DNA of 14,373 bases from an uncultured Prevotella sp. (GCA_900762125.1 CAAFFL010000073.1:1-14373); one strand, 5' to 3'; shown: positions 7,746 to 14,279, counted from the first letter of the stretch. Numbers and translations are program-made. Notes: generated by a model not told the origin, from the sequence alone.

Positions 7746-7755
7746 TGCAAAGGTA
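7746..7755 (-). promoter_or_regulatory. Bacteroidetes -7 element of the metal-efflux operon
   Basis: The minus strand reads TACCTTTGCA, a full match to the TAnnTTTG consensus, ending two bases before the ATG at 7743. Transcription from here would give an almost leaderless mRNA. Other -7-like sites lie further up at 7812-7819 (TATCTTTG) and, weaker, at 7779-7788 (TGTCTTTGCA), so the actual start is uncertain. None has an ideal TTTG at the -33 position. Confidence 0.5.
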
Positions 7756-7765
7756 TGAATAAGTT

Positions 7766-7784
7766 TTTGCAACCTGGTTGCAAA
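7766..7784. promoter_or_regulatory. Perfect 19-base inverted repeat, operator candidate
   Basis: TTTGCAACCTGGTTGCAAA consists of two perfect nine-base arms around one central base. It sits 22 bases upstream of the start of the metal-efflux operon, between the -7 element at 7746-7755 and a second one at 7812-7819, and overlaps the weaker one at 7779-7788. Size, symmetry and placement are those of a binding site for a dimeric repressor. A metal sensor of the Fur/Zur, ArsR or similar type is inferred from the genes it precedes; no regulator gene is present in the window. It is not followed by a T-run, so a terminator is unlikely. Confidence 0.55.
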
Positions 7785-7867
7785 GACACAAAACATATCA
7801 TAATTTTCTTTCAAAGATAATCTAATCTAATTTTATGTGATTGTTTATGGTATATTTGGCAAAAAGA

Positions 7868-7906
7868 AAAATCGCAAGCAGCTCAGAATGAGCGGCTTGC
7901 GATTTT
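7868..7906 (-). terminator. Strong rho-independent terminator of the tRNA-Gln gene
   Basis: Twelve-base perfect arms, AAAATCGCAAGC at 7868-7879 and GCTTGCGATTTT at 7895-7906, enclose an inner GCTC/GAGC stem. On the minus strand the hairpin is followed by TTTTTCTTTTTG. It begins six bases after the 3' end of the tRNA. It also separates the housekeeping cluster from the metal-efflux operon. Confidence 0.9.
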
Positions 7907-7912
7907 AATGGG

Positions 7913-7983
7913 TTGTCCCAGGCGGACTCGAACCACCTCAGACAGAACCAAAAACTGTAGTGCTACCATTACACCATGGGACA
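7913..7983 (-). tRNA. tRNA-Gln (anticodon TTG)
   Basis: A 71-base tRNA folds cleanly on the minus strand: acceptor TGTCCCA/TGGGACA, D-stem GTGT/GCAC with loop AATGGTA, anticodon arm ACAGT-TTTTGGT-TCTGT with anticodon TTG, four-base variable loop, and T-arm GGTGG-TTCGAGT-CCGCC. The discriminator is A, and CCA is not encoded (the bases after it are CCC), so CCA must be added enzymatically. The 31-39 pair is a T-T mismatch, which is the only flaw in the fold. It has its own promoter (7992-8025) and terminator (7868-7906). Confidence 0.92.
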
Positions 7984-7991
7984 ATCTAGGG

Positions 7992-8025
7992 TGCAAAGGT
8001 AATGCTTTTCCGTCGATTTTCCAAA
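7992..8025 (-). promoter_or_regulatory. Complete Bacteroidetes promoter (-33 and -7) of tRNA-Gln
   Basis: The -7 element TACCTTTGCA (8001-7992) is preceded at exactly 20 bases by TTTG (8025-8022), giving the full TTTG-N20-TAnnTTTG arrangement. The -7 element ends eight bases before the tRNA 5' end. The -33 element lies in an inverted repeat, TTCCAAA-TAT-TTTGGAA (8019-8035). Confidence 0.75.
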
Positions 8026-8050
8026 TATTTTGGAAGAAATCAATATCGCT

Positions 8051-8074
8051 GTGCAGTCCTGAGCGGGCTCGAAC
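8051..8074 (-). other. tRNA-like 3' fragment (T-loop to acceptor end)
   Basis: On the minus strand the 24 bases fit tRNA numbering from position 53 onwards: G, T-loop TTCGAGC, T-stem strand CCGCT, acceptor strand CAGGACT, a G in the discriminator place, then CAC. The matching 5' T-stem is absent; instead the fragment starts at the last base of the SIMPL stop codon. It lies in the same direction as tRNA-Gln but differs from it at several bases, so it is not a duplicate of that gene's end. It may be a remnant of another tRNA gene left by recombination or by loss of an integrated element. Coincidence is possible over such a short length. Confidence 0.4.
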
Positions 8075-8826
8075 TATTTTGTCGTATACACCGCACGAAC
8101 GGTGATGCTGGCGACCTTCTCCTTGCTGCTGGTGTTGAAAGCGCCGCCCCAGCTGTAGTCTTCGTTGCTGTTCTTGCCAACGATCTGGAAGACGCCCATG
8201 GCGGTGGAGGTGAGGGAGCCGACGCTGGCGTCGCAGCCCTCGGCGATGGTTGTGGCACGCTCCCGAGCATTGAGGCTGGCATTGTGGAGGAGTTCCATCT
8301 TCAGGTCGTTGAGCTTCGTGTAGTAATAGAGCGGCTCAGCGGAGGAGAACTTGATGCCCTGGCTGTAGAGCTCAGAGATCTTCTGATAGACCTTCTCCAC
8401 GACGGGGAGGTTCGAGGAGGAGACTGTGATATTCTGCGACACATTGTAGCCGTCGTTGAGCTCGACATAGCGCTCCTGCTTGGGGTCGTAGACGCTCTTG
8501 CTCTGCGCCGTGATGCTCACGCTGTTGGTGCTGAGGCAGGAGTCTTGAATGCCGTTGGCGATGAGGTACTGCCGCATCTGAGCGACATCCTGCTTGAAGT
8601 CGGCAAAGGCTGCGGCCTGAGTGTCACCGTATCCGGTGACGGTGATGTTCCAGACGATGAGGTCGCTGGTGATCTGCTTCTCGGCCATGCCGGTGACCTG
8701 GATGCTGGACTCTCCTGAACGGAAGAGCTTCAGGCCATGGCCTAGCTGCCAACAGCCGACGATGACGGCGATGGTCACGAGGAGGGTCACCACGAGGCGG
8801 GTGAGGTTGCTTTGACTTAGCTTCAT
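8074..8826 (-). CDS. SIMPL-domain (DUF541) envelope protein
   Basis: A 250-residue protein with one N-terminal hydrophobic segment (about 10-28) and a SIMPL/DUF541 domain filling the rest. Features of the family are the opening SIQVTGMAEKQITSDLIVWN, the repeated strand-helix units with Q-A-A-A-F-A-D-F, and LKMELLHNASLNARERATTIAEG followed by the C-terminal strand VASITVRAVY. Family members are oligomeric periplasmic or outer-surface proteins of poorly known role (YggE in E. coli has been linked to oxidative stress). VIVGC at 21-25 resembles a lipobox, but a plain signal anchor is equally possible. It follows tyrS after 57 bases that hold a hairpin, and is the last protein gene of the metK cluster. 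Its stop codon abuts a tRNA-like fragment. Confidence 0.85.
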   Translation of the reverse strand: MKLSQSNLTRLVVTLLVTIAVIVGCWQLGHGLKLFRSGESSIQVTGMAEKQITSDLIVWNITVTGYGDTQAAAFADFKQDVAQMRQYLIANGIQDSCLSTNSVSITAQSKSVYDPKQERYVELNDGYNVSQNITVSSSNLPVVEKVYQKISELYSQGIKFSSAEPLYYYTKLNDLKMELLHNASLNARERATTIAEGCDASVGSLTSTAMGVFQIVGKNSNEDYSWGGAFNTSSKEKVASITVRAVYTTK

Positions 8827-8847
8827 GATTATAGCTTTAGGGGGTGT

Positions 8848-8868
8848 TCGGCTCGTAGAACGAGCCGA
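8848..8868. other. Hairpin between tyrS and the SIMPL gene
   Basis: TCGGCTCGT-AGA-ACGAGCCGA forms a nine-pair stem with a three-base loop. In the direction of transcription of its neighbours (minus) it is followed by ACACC, not by T residues, so it is not a standard intrinsic terminator there; in the plus direction a short AT-rich stretch follows. It could be an RNA-processing or stabilising element, or a partial attenuator between the two genes. Confidence 0.5.
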
Positions 8869-8883
8869 TTTATATTAACGGTA

Positions 8884-10182
8884 TTACTTCACTGTGATGA
8901 GGAAATAGTTCTTCTTGCCCTTCTGGACGAGGAGGTACTTGCCATCGATGAGGTCGTCACTGGTGATGGGTCGGTCGAAGGCGGTGAGCTTCTCCTTATT
9001 GAGGCTGACGCCGTTGCCCTTGACAAGCTTGCGCATCTCACCCTTGCTGGGGAAGATCTCCCAGCCGTCCTGACAGAAAACGTCGACGGCAGGCTGCCCA
9101 AGCTGGTCTTTGGATAGGTCGTAGTGGGGCACATCCTTGAAGACATCGTTGAGCGTTGCCTCGTCGAGGCTGGCGAGCTGGTCCTTCGTAGCCTTGCCGA
9201 AGAGGATGTTGCTGGCGGCGATGGCCATGTCGAGGTCCTCCTTCGAGTGCACCATCGTGGTGACCTCCTCGGCCAGGCGGCGCTGCAGCGTGCGGCGGCC
9301 AGGATCCTGGCGATGCTCCTCGATGAGGGCGTCGATGGTCTCCCGGTCGAGGTCGGTGAAGATCTTGATGTAGCGCTCTGCATCGGCGTCGGTGACGTTG
9401 AGCCAGAACTGATAGAACGCATACGGCGTGGTGCGGTTGCGGTCGAGCCAGACGTTGCCGCTCTCGGTCTTGCCGAACTTCTTGCCGTCGGCCTTCGTGA
9501 TGAGCGGGCAGGTGAGGCAGAAGGCCTCAGCGTCGTTGCCGAGTGTGCGGCGGATGAGCTCCGTGCCGGTGGTCATGTTGCCCCACTGGTCGTTGCCGCC
9601 GAGCTGGAGGCGCACGCCATAGTGCTGGTACTGATAGAGGAAGTCGTAGCCCTGCAGGAGCTGATAGGTGAACTCGGTGAAGGAGAGTCCGTCACGAGCC
9701 TCGCCGTTGAGACGCTTCTGCACGCTGTCCTTCGCCATCATATAGTTGACGGTGATGTGCTTGCCCACTTCGCGCGCGAAGTCGAGGAAGGTGAAGTCCT
9801 TCATCCAGTCGTAGTTGTTGACGAGCTCTGCCTTGTTGGGCTCGGTGCCATCGAAGTCGAGGAACTTCGCCACCTGCCGCTTGATGGCCTCCTGGTTGTG
9901 GTAGAGCGTCTCCGAGTCGAGGAGGTTACGCTCCTGGCTCTTGCCCGAGGGGTCGCCGATCATACCTGTGGCTCCACCGACGAGGAGGTAGGGCTTATGC
10001 CCGCAGCGCTGGAGGTGACGGAGCATCATGATGCCGCAGAGGTGTCCGATGTGGAGGGAGTCGGCCGTCGGGTCAGTGCCGAGGTAGGCGGAGACCATGT
10101 GGGTGTTGAGGTATTCTTCGGTGCCCGGCATGATCTGTGCGAGCATGCCGCGCCATTTGAGTTCTTCTATAAAGTTCTTCAT
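8884..10182 (-). CDS. tyrS: Tyrosyl-tRNA synthetase
   Basis: A 432-residue class I synthetase that charges tRNA-Tyr in the cytoplasm. The Rossmann catalytic domain shows the HIGH motif exactly (residues 44-47, in DSLHIGHLCG), the tyrosine-pocket segments YLLVGGATGMIGDPSGKS (65-82) and QLLQGYDFLYQY, the GGNDQWGN signature (195-202), and the KMSKS-equivalent KFGKT (235-239). An S4 RNA-binding domain closes the protein, from about 365. The length is normal for the bacterial TyrS family. The ATG at 10182 is preferred over one ten codons upstream because the family starts at MKNFIEELKWRG and the upstream residues are non-homologous; an A-rich stretch precedes it. It follows yidD after 52 bases and continues the same transcription unit. 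Confidence 0.97.
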   Translation of the reverse strand: MKNFIEELKWRGMLAQIMPGTEEYLNTHMVSAYLGTDPTADSLHIGHLCGIMMLRHLQRCGHKPYLLVGGATGMIGDPSGKSQERNLLDSETLYHNQEAIKRQVAKFLDFDGTEPNKAELVNNYDWMKDFTFLDFAREVGKHITVNYMMAKDSVQKRLNGEARDGLSFTEFTYQLLQGYDFLYQYQHYGVRLQLGGNDQWGNMTTGTELIRRTLGNDAEAFCLTCPLITKADGKKFGKTESGNVWLDRNRTTPYAFYQFWLNVTDADAERYIKIFTDLDRETIDALIEEHRQDPGRRTLQRRLAEEVTTMVHSKEDLDMAIAASNILFGKATKDQLASLDEATLNDVFKDVPHYDLSKDQLGQPAVDVFCQDGWEIFPSKGEMRKLVKGNGVSLNKEKLTAFDRPITSDDLIDGKYLLVQKGKKNYFLITVK

Positions 10183-10234
10183 CTTGCTTTTATTTTTTAT
10201 GGGCCCGGCCAAAGATGACCGGGAACAGTAATAG

Positions 10235-10537
10235 TTATTTATATTTCGGGAAATGGAAGTGGTCGGGGACCGGGTCGTAGCCTGAGCCGCCCCAGGGGTT
10301 GCAACGGAGGATGCGCCATGTGGCGAGGAGCGTGCCGCGGATGGGTCCGAACTTCATGATGGCCTGCCGTGCGTACTCCGAGCAGGTGGGCGTGAAGCGG
10401 CACGAGGGCGGCGTGAACGGCGTGATGCATCGCTGATAGAACAGGATGGGCAGCGTGAGGAGCATGGAGAGGACGAGCCTGATGCCGTGCACGCCGCTTG
10501 CCAGAAGCCGTTGGGGCGCTTTAGTCTCGTGGTCCAT
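10235..10537 (-). CDS. yidD: Membrane protein insertion efficiency factor YidD
   Basis: A 100-residue YidD-family protein that assists YidC/Oxa1-dependent membrane insertion. The family core is intact: YQRCITPFTPPSCRFTPTCS with the conserved cysteines, then EYARQAIMKFGPIRG and RILRCNPWGGSGYDPVP. An amphipathic/hydrophobic helix at about 15-33 precedes it. The start overlaps the last 17 bases of rnpA, the usual tight rnpA-yidD pairing. A normal length and fully conserved motifs argue for function. Confidence 0.96.
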   Translation of the reverse strand: MDHETKAPQRLLASGVHGIRLVLSMLLTLPILFYQRCITPFTPPSCRFTPTCSEYARQAIMKFGPIRGTLLATWRILRCNPWGGSGYDPVPDHFHFPKYK

Positions 10538-10979
10538 GCCTCATCTTCTCTTTGATGCGAGTGAGGAGGTTGCGTACGCGGTCCTCCACCTCGGGTGTGG
10601 CGTAGAGCTTGTCGCTGAGCCAGATGAAGGCGATGGCGAGCTGCTCGTCTGAGATGATATGCTTGTTGTGACGATAGGCCTCGCGCACCTGCCGCTTGAC
10701 GCGATTGCGCTTCACCGCCCGCTTGAAGTAGCGCTTCGGCACGCTGATGAGCATCTGGGAGGAGGACGCTGGGGACGCTGGGGACGCTGAGAACGCTGGG
10801 GTCTCTGGGGTCGCTAGGGACGCTGGGGTCTCTGGGGACGCTGGGGTCGCTAGGGGCATATACACTGCCCTTAGCGGGAACGCCGACATGGCTCGGCTGT
10901 TGCTCCCGTTGAAGAGCGCGTCGATGAGCTTCTTGCTGCAGAGGCGCTCCTGCTTGGACAGGGTTGCGGGTAATGCCAT
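10521..10979 (-). CDS. rnpA: Ribonuclease P protein component with repeat-encoded insertion
   Basis: The protein subunit of RNase P, which helps the catalytic RNA bind pre-tRNA leaders. Recognisable parts are the N-terminal LSKQERLCSKKLIDALF, the strand FPLRAVYMP, the strand MLISVPKRYFKRAV and the RNR motif KRNRVKRQVREAYR (90-103), followed by the C-terminal helices. At 152 residues it is about 30 longer than the usual 110-125. The excess is residues 43-72, a low-complexity Ala/Ser/Thr-Pro stretch encoded by ten 9-base repeats (10765-10854). In family terms this lies in the loop between two central strands, away from the RNR helix, so function is probably kept. The ATG at 10979 has AAGGA eight bases upstream, one of the few Shine-Dalgarno-like sites here. 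It is 42 bases after hemD and overlaps yidD. Confidence 0.93.
   Translation of the reverse strand: MALPATLSKQERLCSKKLIDALFNGSNSRAMSAFPLRAVYMPLATPASPETPASLATPETPAFSASPASPASSSQMLISVPKRYFKRAVKRNRVKRQVREAYRHNKHIISDEQLAIAFIWLSDKLYATPEVEDRVRNLLTRIKEKMRHGPRD
10765..10854. repeat. Minisatellite: ten 9-base units inside rnpA
   Basis: On the plus strand the units are variants of GACGCTGGG: four near-identical copies, then GTCTCTGGG, GTCGCTAGG, GACGCTGGG, GTCTCTGGG, GACGCTGGG and GTCGCTAGG. The period is an exact multiple of three, so copy-number change keeps the rnpA frame and adds or removes three residues each time. On the minus strand the rnpA frame reads x-x-Pro-like triplets (ATP, ASP, ETP). No spacers of the CRISPR type are present. 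Confidence 0.92.
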
Positions 10980-11021
10980 CCGGATGATCCTTTTTATTAG
11001 ATGCTACAGAGTTCGCCGTTG

Positions 11022-11777
11022 TTATACGCGTCCGTTCTCCTTCTCGAGGTATGCCTTCAGCGCAGCGACCATCGAGGGATACTCCTTGGTGCCGGCCATG
11101 AGGTCTAGACGGAGGTTGGCATCCTTGACAGCCTTTGCCGTGGCGGGGCCGAAGACGCCGATCTTCAAGTCGCCCTGCTTGAGGTCGGGGAAGGCCTTGC
11201 TGAGGTATCCCACGCCGGTGGGTGTGGAGAAGATCAGCATGTCGTAGTCGAAGTGCTGGATCTCGTCCTCGGAGAATGGGTCGCTGAGCGTGCGGTACAT
11301 CACGCACTCCGTGTGGTGGAGGCCTTTGCTGTCGAGGAGCGCCTTGATGCTGTCGTTGTGTGCGCTCGACTGCGGGACGAGGTATTTCTCGTTCTTGTGC
11401 TTGACCATCTGTGGGATGAGGTCGTCAATCTTTCCTGTAGTGCCAAAGAAGACCTTGCGCTTGCGGTATTGCACGTACTTCTGGATGTAGAGCGAGATGG
11501 TCTCAGTGACGCAGAAGTACTTCATTTCCTCGGGTATGGTGAGGCGCATTTCCTTGGCAATCTGGAAGTAGTTGTCGATGGCATGCCGTGAGGTGAACAC
11601 CACGGCAGTGTGTGCCAGGATGCTGACCTTCTGCTGCCGGAACTCTTTTGCCGTGAGTCCTTCCACCTTGATGAATGGGCGGAAGACCAACTGTACGCCA
11701 TACAGTTTCTCGATGTCGAAATACGGAGATTTCTCACTCGCCGGGCGGGGTTGTGAAATCAAAATCTTCTTTATCAT
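11022..11777 (-). CDS. hemD: Uroporphyrinogen-III synthase (HemD family)
   Basis: A 251-residue HemD-family protein, which would cyclise hydroxymethylbilane to uroporphyrinogen III in tetrapyrrole synthesis. The start KKILISQPRPASEKSPYFD fits the family's opening strand with a conserved proline-rich turn. VVFTSRHAIDNYF (about 59-71), YLVPQSSAHND and DMLIFSTPTGVGYL followed by IGVFGPATAKAV are the conserved positions lining the cleft between the two lobes. Sequence conservation in this family is low, so identification rests on these motifs plus gene order. It starts seven bases after the DUF4271 gene, whose stop overlaps an AGGA, and is followed by rnpA. No other tetrapyrrole gene is in the window, so whether the host has a complete pathway is unknown. 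Confidence 0.88.
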   Translation of the reverse strand: MIKKILISQPRPASEKSPYFDIEKLYGVQLVFRPFIKVEGLTAKEFRQQKVSILAHTAVVFTSRHAIDNYFQIAKEMRLTIPEEMKYFCVTETISLYIQKYVQYRKRKVFFGTTGKIDDLIPQMVKHKNEKYLVPQSSAHNDSIKALLDSKGLHHTECVMYRTLSDPFSEDEIQHFDYDMLIFSTPTGVGYLSKAFPDLKQGDLKIGVFGPATAKAVKDANLRLDLMAGTKEYPSMVAALKAYLEKENGRV

Positions 11778-11784
11778 CTTTGTC

Positions 11785-12810
11785 CTAAAAATTTAGTTTC
11801 AAATAATTGTCCACCAATACCAAGACACCCCACATGGCGCCGAGTGGCATCATTTCAAGGGCACAAAAGTACAAAAAACTTTGCAGAATATTGCCATCCT
11901 TGCGGAAAAAGATAAGATGCATCTTGTAAAAAGACAGAATCTTAATCAATATGACAACAAAGATGGTATACAGGACCACACTTTCAAGGGACAAATCGAA
12001 GTAGGCCACGAGCATCACCGCAGGGAAGAGGAGGATGCCCTCAGAGGAGACAAGGAACAGTCCGGCCTTCATCCACTGTTCGTTTTTTTTCTTTCCGAAG
12101 AACACCCATCCGATGGTCCAGTAGAGGATCGCCTTCAGCAGGAAATAGATAATAAAAATTCCCGTGTAGAGGCTGATGATCTCGTAGTGGGTGATGGCGA
12201 ACGACTCGCGCTCAAAGGCTCCCGACCAGAAGAAGAACATCAGGGAGAAGAGCAGACAGGTCTGGAGGATGAGAAAGAACTGGAAGCGCAGCTCGCTGCT
12301 GGTCTCGGTGATCACCGTCGTGCCTTCGCGCTGTGGATAGAAGAAGTTCTTCAGCTGTCGGCGGATGAATCCTCCGGTCCGTCCCAGCGCTACGGTGGCG
12401 AAGATGAAGCAGAAGAGGAGTATGGACGTGATGAGGTCGTCACCGGCGATGGAGTAGGGCACGGCATCGCCTGCCACGCCAGGGCGGTGCGCCAGGACGA
12501 TGGGGTCGTAGAGCGAGTCAGGCTGCACGATGGAGTGCGCGAGGTAGGGCTTGCCCGGTGTGAAGACCTGTTTCGGGTCGGCCTTCGTCGTCGGCGTGCA
12601 GAGGGGGTTGGGATAGGTGCTCCAGTCGACCTCCTGATACTTATAATGAGAGCGCAGCATGGAGTCCTGCTGCTCGGGCGATGCCGAGGCAGGCAGCCAA
12701 CCGATGATCTCTGCCGGCGAATGATAGCCGGCATGATGCTGCGCGCCGGTGGTCGCAGGGGCCTCCGGCGTGCTCTCAGTAACGGATGTGGAATCAGACT
12801 GCTGAATCAT
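11785..12810 (-). CDS. DUF4271 multi-pass membrane protein
   Basis: A 341-residue protein of the Bacteroidetes-specific family DUF4271. The first 120 residues are hydrophilic and proline-rich and contain the family-like segment HSIVQPDSLYDPIVLAHRPG. About six membrane helices follow, near 124-143, 175-195, 210-236, 247-270, 278-299 and 308-335. The function is unknown; I know the family as a usual neighbour of hemD in Bacteroidetes, which this window agrees with. It begins 37 bases after metK and ends seven bases before hemD, consistent with co-transcription. The N-terminal 30 residues are Thr/Ser/Pro/Ala-rich and probably disordered. Confidence 0.85.
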   Translation of the reverse strand: MIQQSDSTSVTESTPEAPATTGAQHHAGYHSPAEIIGWLPASASPEQQDSMLRSHYKYQEVDWSTYPNPLCTPTTKADPKQVFTPGKPYLAHSIVQPDSLYDPIVLAHRPGVAGDAVPYSIAGDDLITSILLFCFIFATVALGRTGGFIRRQLKNFFYPQREGTTVITETSSELRFQFFLILQTCLLFSLMFFFWSGAFERESFAITHYEIISLYTGIFIIYFLLKAILYWTIGWVFFGKKKNEQWMKAGLFLVSSEGILLFPAVMLVAYFDLSLESVVLYTIFVVILIKILSFYKMHLIFFRKDGNILQSFLYFCALEMMPLGAMWGVLVLVDNYLKLNF

Positions 12811-12847
12811 GTTTCATCGCTTATCAGAGTGCTGGCTTCCAGCCTAC

Positions 12848-14140
12848 TCAGAGACCGAAGGCCTGGCGCAGACGGTCGACATCGTCGAGCTTCTCCCAGG
12901 TGAAGAGCTCCACGGGGATGGTCACCGTGTCGTGATAGCGGCTGGTGAAGGTCTTGTTGACCACCTCGTTGCGGCGCCCCATGTGTCCGTAGGCTGCGGT
13001 CTCGAGGTACATCGGCTGGCGCAGACGCAGACGGCGCTCGATGGCTTTCGGCCGGAGGTCGTAGAGGCTCTTCACCTTCCGGGCTATCTCACCGTCGCTG
13101 ATGCTCACATGGCTGCGGCCATAGGTGTTCACATAGACGGAGACGGGCTCTGCCACGCCGATGGCGTATGCGAGCTGCACGAGGATCTCGTCGCAGACGC
13201 CTGCTGCGACAAGGTTTTTGGCGATATAGCGTGCGGCGTAGGCTGCGGAGCGGTCGACCTTGCTGGAGTCCTTGCCCGAGAAGGCGCCACCGCCATGGGC
13301 GCCGCGTCCGCCGTAGGTGTCGACGATGATCTTGCGGCCGGTGAGACCCGTGTCACCGTTTGGTCCGCCGATGACGAATTTGCCCGTGGGGTTGACGTAG
13401 TATTTGATGTCGTCGCCAAAGAGCCGCAGCACCTTCTCCGAGTGGATCTGCGCCTTCACCCGTGGCATGAGGATGTTGATGACGTCCTTGCGGATCGTGG
13501 CAAGCATCTCCTCGTCGGCACGCTGCTGTGCCTCAGGGGTGTCGTCGGCGGGCTGGATGAAGTCGTCGTGCTGCGTGGAGACGACGATGGTGTCGATGCG
13601 CTCGGGGATGCCGGCATCACTATACTGTACGGTCACCTGACTCTTCGCATCTGGGCGGAGGTAGGTCATCTGTCGGCCCTCCTTGCGGATGTCAGCCAGC
13701 GTGCGCATGATGAGGTGTGCCAGGTCGATGGTCACCGGCATGAGGTTCTCCGTCTCGTTGACGGCATAGCCGAACATCATACCCTGGTCGCCGGCACCCT
13801 GGTTGTCCTCGTCGCCGTTGTCGACGCCGCGGTTGATGTCCGCGCTCTGCTCGTGGATGGCTGAGAGGATGCCGCAGGAGTTGCCGTCAAACTGATAGTC
13901 GGCCTTGGTGTATCCGATGCGGTTGATGGTGTGGCGTGCGATGGTCGGCAGGTCGATGTACTCTGACGAGCGCACCTCACCCATGATGACGACCTGTCCC
14001 GTGGTGTTGAAGGTCTCGATGGCGCAGCGTGCGTCCTTATCGTAAGCGAGGAACTGGTCGAGCAGCGCGTCGCTGATCTGGTCGGCGACCTTGTCGGGAT
14101 GTCCCTCAGAGACTGATTCAGAAGAAAAGAGATATGACAT
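12848..14140 (-). CDS. metK: S-adenosylmethionine synthase (methionine adenosyltransferase)
   Basis: A 430-residue cytosolic enzyme that makes S-adenosylmethionine from methionine and ATP. All signatures are present: SEGHPDKVADQISDA (11-25, with the ATP-binding histidine), GAGDQGMMFGYA (115-126) and the phosphate-binding GGGAFSGKD (283-291), together with GRKIIVDTYGG. It is some 45 residues longer than the E. coli enzyme. The extra length lies partly in the middle (about 195-235), and to my knowledge long MetK forms are usual in Bacteroidetes. The ATG at 14140 is supported by the family start SYLFSSESVSEGHPDK and by the -7 element 24 bases upstream. It is the first gene of the cluster that runs to the SIMPL protein. 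I see no SAM riboswitch in the short leader. Confidence 0.98.
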   Translation of the reverse strand: MSYLFSSESVSEGHPDKVADQISDALLDQFLAYDKDARCAIETFNTTGQVVIMGEVRSSEYIDLPTIARHTINRIGYTKADYQFDGNSCGILSAIHEQSADINRGVDNGDEDNQGAGDQGMMFGYAVNETENLMPVTIDLAHLIMRTLADIRKEGRQMTYLRPDAKSQVTVQYSDAGIPERIDTIVVSTQHDDFIQPADDTPEAQQRADEEMLATIRKDVINILMPRVKAQIHSEKVLRLFGDDIKYYVNPTGKFVIGGPNGDTGLTGRKIIVDTYGGRGAHGGGAFSGKDSSKVDRSAAYAARYIAKNLVAAGVCDEILVQLAYAIGVAEPVSVYVNTYGRSHVSISDGEIARKVKSLYDLRPKAIERRLRLRQPMYLETAAYGHMGRRNEVVNKTFTSRYHDTVTIPVELFTWEKLDDVDRLRQAFGL

Positions 14141-14163
14141 ACTTTTTATATTTTTATTTAGGG

Positions 14164-14173
14164 TGCAAAGGTA
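14164..14173 (-). promoter_or_regulatory. Bacteroidetes -7 promoter element of the metK cluster
   Basis: The minus strand reads TACCTTTGCA, a complete -7 consensus, 24 bases upstream of metK. Transcription would start near 14157, giving a leader of under 20 bases made almost only of A and T, too short for a riboswitch. The neighbouring bases repeat those of the tRNA-Gln and efflux promoters (GGTGCAAAGGTA on the plus strand). No TTTG is seen at -33. Confidence 0.65.
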
Positions 14174-14229
14174 CGACTTTTTTTAGTGATAAGGGCAGAG
14201 AAGGGGGGATTTTTTTTTTCAATTAAAGA

Positions 14230-14262
14230 AAGCCGCCCACCCCACAGTGGGGAGAGCGGCTT
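14230..14262 (-). terminator. Rho-independent terminator for the gene beyond the right edge
   Basis: AAGCCGC (14230-14236) pairs with GCGGCTT (14256-14262), and inside it CCCCAC pairs with GTGGGG around a single base. On the minus strand the hairpin runs into TTTCTTTAA. It lies about 80 bases after the stop of the partial gene at 14342-14373 and before the metK promoter, so it would end that upstream transcript. Confidence 0.75.
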
Positions 14263-14279
14263 ACTGTTTATCTGTGTAA

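Noticed and set aside
7601..7801. 66-codon minus-strand frame starting at 7801 across the efflux promoter
   Set aside because: It overlaps the His-rich gene in another frame and its start lies upstream of the best promoter element; no recognisable domain.
10183..10212. Ten-codon extension of tyrS
   Set aside because: The upstream ATG codes for MAGPIKNKSK, which does not belong to TyrS; the ATG at 10182 has the better context.
10202..10230. Promoter or terminator before tyrS
   Set aside because: The best match, CATCTTTG, lacks the T of the TA pair, and the CCCGG/CCGGG hairpin is followed by A residues, so neither is convincing.
10765..10854. CRISPR-like array
   Set aside because: Units are 9 bases, directly adjacent and without spacers, and there are no cas genes.
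10354..11307. Minus-strand frame of 317 codons through rnpA and hemD
   Set aside because: It overlaps yidD, rnpA and hemD in another frame, and its only pattern, SVPSDP-like repeats, comes from the minisatellite.
12811..12847. Small GCTGG/CCAGC hairpin between metK and the DUF4271 gene
   Set aside because: Five pairs only, no T-run; too weak to call a terminator.
12809..13864. Long plus-strand frame opposite metK (351 codons)
   Set aside because: It is the antisense shadow of a clearly conserved gene; similar antisense frames opposite tyrS and the pump are also due to codon bias in GC-rich genes.
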